Assembly (NCBI RefSeq): GCF_029227915.1
Contig: NC_079881.1
Coordinates: 31,473,501 to 31,537,500 of the forward strand
Source: Hydractinia symbiolongicarpus
Taxonomy: Eukaryota; Cnidaria; Hydrozoa; Anthoathecata; Hydractiniidae
Reading direction: 5' to 3'
DNA length: 64,000 nucleotides
Under the pieces are notes generated by a model that saw only the letters and a list, made by a program, of their open reading frames with translations, made no database searches and had not been told where the DNA came from. The position numbers and the translations under genes are program-made. Below, in pieces: positions 63,428 to 64,000 of this stretch (the stretch's first letter is position 1; each line of letters opens with the position of its first letter).

Positions 63428-64000
63428 GAAGCGCTACCACAGCGCCCAGTGTAATCGCTGAGTTCCAGCAATCATGTCAAATTAAAAAGAATGTTATTTC
63501 TTGGAGACCAACTGTCTTATTTATCACATTTATCAGGTGACAGTCCAAAGTTAGTTCAATTAAGTTCCACAACCAATCGTTTCATAGTTAAAAGCGATGC
63601 AACCTAATAATATCAGAAAGATATCCCTAAATACATGTTGGTACGAATATGTGACCCAACCGTTGTAACTTAAACGGACTGACACCGTCAGAAAGTCAAT
63701 GAAATGTAGTTTTCGAAACTGTCTTTCTTTCTTTAGTGCGCGCTAACGGCTAGGATTGGTCCCACAGTAAAAAATGACTTCTTTTAGACTAATTCTTAAA
63801 TGAAGCGCTACCACAGCGCCCAGTGTAGTCGCTGAGTTCCGGCCATCACGTCAAATTAAGAAGAATGTTATTTCTTGGAGACCAATTGTCTCATTTTAAC
63901 ATTTATAAGGTCACAGACCATAATCATTTTAATTAAGTCCCACATTCAATCGTTTCACTGTTAAAAGCCATACAACCTAGTAGTACCGGAAAAACATCGC
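63428..64000 (+). repeat. D-front hybrid monomer and truncated B monomer
   Basis: The monomer at 63428 begins as D (GGTGACAGTCC, CATAGTTAAAAGCG, AGATATCCCTAAATAC). After ACGAATATGTGACCC near 63655 it carries the C tail of 62681 (AACTTAAACGGAC, TTTTCGAAACTGTC). The final monomer from 63802 is the B type of 61936 and 63056, cut by the window edge. The array clearly continues past 64000. Confidence 0.85.

Larger units (their letters stand above)
1..64000 (+). repeat. Satellite DNA array, ~373-bp monomer, head to tail
   Basis: The whole window is one tandem satellite family. With GAAGCGCTACC as monomer start I placed 170 complete monomers between 332 and 63801, with spacing mostly 371-377 bp and a mean of 373.4; a few carry larger indels. 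All are in one orientation. Landmarks by offset from the start are: a small GC-rich inverted repeat at +3 to +17, a dyad near +75 in class D, the highly conserved tract TACATGTTGGTACGAATATG near +205, and a GCGCGC core near +309. A hand count of 721-1080 gives 35% G+C with no CpG deficit. No gene, tRNA, rRNA or transposon interrupts it. A length near 373 bp is close to two nucleosome repeats, a common satellite size class; nucleosome phasing here is inference. I do not recognise the family by name, and the strand assignment is arbitrary. Confidence 0.98.

Noticed and set aside
1-64000. CRISPR array
   Set aside because: The repeats are about 373 bp and directly contiguous, with no spacers, and there are no cas genes.
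1-64000. Prokaryotic or viral genome segment
   Set aside because: 64 kb with no plausible gene and a single tandem repeat family is incompatible with a bacterial chromosome or virus; it fits eukaryotic satellite DNA.
1-64000. Naming the host or a known satellite family
   Set aside because: Nothing in the sequence identifies the species, and I do not recognise the monomer well enough to name it.

Overview
The window holds one kind of sequence from end to end: a tandem satellite DNA array with a monomer of about 373 bp. I fixed a monomer start at the conserved GAAGCGCTACC and located 170 complete monomers from 332 to 63801, plus a partial monomer at each edge. The mean spacing is (63802-332)/170 = 373.4 bp. 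Every monomer I read is in the same head-to-tail orientation. I found no credible gene, RNA gene, transposon, inversion or unrelated insertion. This points to constitutive (centromeric or pericentromeric type) heterochromatin of a eukaryote. The host cannot be named from the sequence. A hand count of one 360-bp stretch (721-1080) gave 126 G+C (35%) and 12 CpG against about 11 expected. The lack of CpG depletion weakly favours a host with little germline CpG methylation, such as many insects and other invertebrates.

The monomers fall into recurring classes defined by linked diagnostic bases; the letters are my own. A: AATAGCACGAAATAC, GTAACTCAACC, GATACTGTTAGAAAGAC, GAAGCTGTCG. B: CTCATTTTAACATTTATAAG, AGTAGTACCGG, GTGACGCAACC, ACTGAAGTGGATTG. 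C: ATTAGATCAC, AAGTTTGTTC, GCTAAAAGCGATGCAGCC, ATCAAAACAAATATCGC, often with a T7-T8 tract before AGCCTAAT. D: TTTCTCGGAGAC, GTCTCCTTTATC, CATAGTTAAAAGCG, AGATATCCCTAAATAC, TACGAGTATG, CTTTGGCGCGCG. E: TTGGATTCC, TTAACTCCC, ATATATTGCTAAACACATG, GGTATGAATGGGTGACC. G: generic, close to the apparent family consensus. Many monomers are hybrids of two classes.

Higher-order layout: 1-7412 is a 6/7-monomer repeat with a near-perfect 2,236-bp tandem duplication. 7413-20102 is mostly D-A-C-E and D-A-C modules, with a 4,111-bp recurrence and a 1.12-kb duplication. 20103-23839 re-enters block-I-type monomers, then carries a three-monomer duplication. 23840-35054 is a nest of 1.49, 3.37 and 4.49 kb duplications. 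35282-41999 is a nine-monomer (3,359 bp) tandem duplication. 42146-48495 continues a nine-monomer rhythm and then a 1,494-bp four-monomer duplication. 48496-51105 is mixed. 51106-57450 is the least ordered zone, rich in G monomers, with small three-monomer duplications. 57451-60442 is a four-monomer duplication of 1,496 bp. 61188-63427 is a three-monomer duplication of 1,120 bp.

No genes work together here. What can be read is the history of the array: repeated unequal exchange in whole-monomer steps (3, 4, 6, 7, 8, 9, 11 and 12 monomers), plus switches between monomer classes. The array therefore looks like a patchwork of local higher-order repeats and not one fixed higher-order unit.
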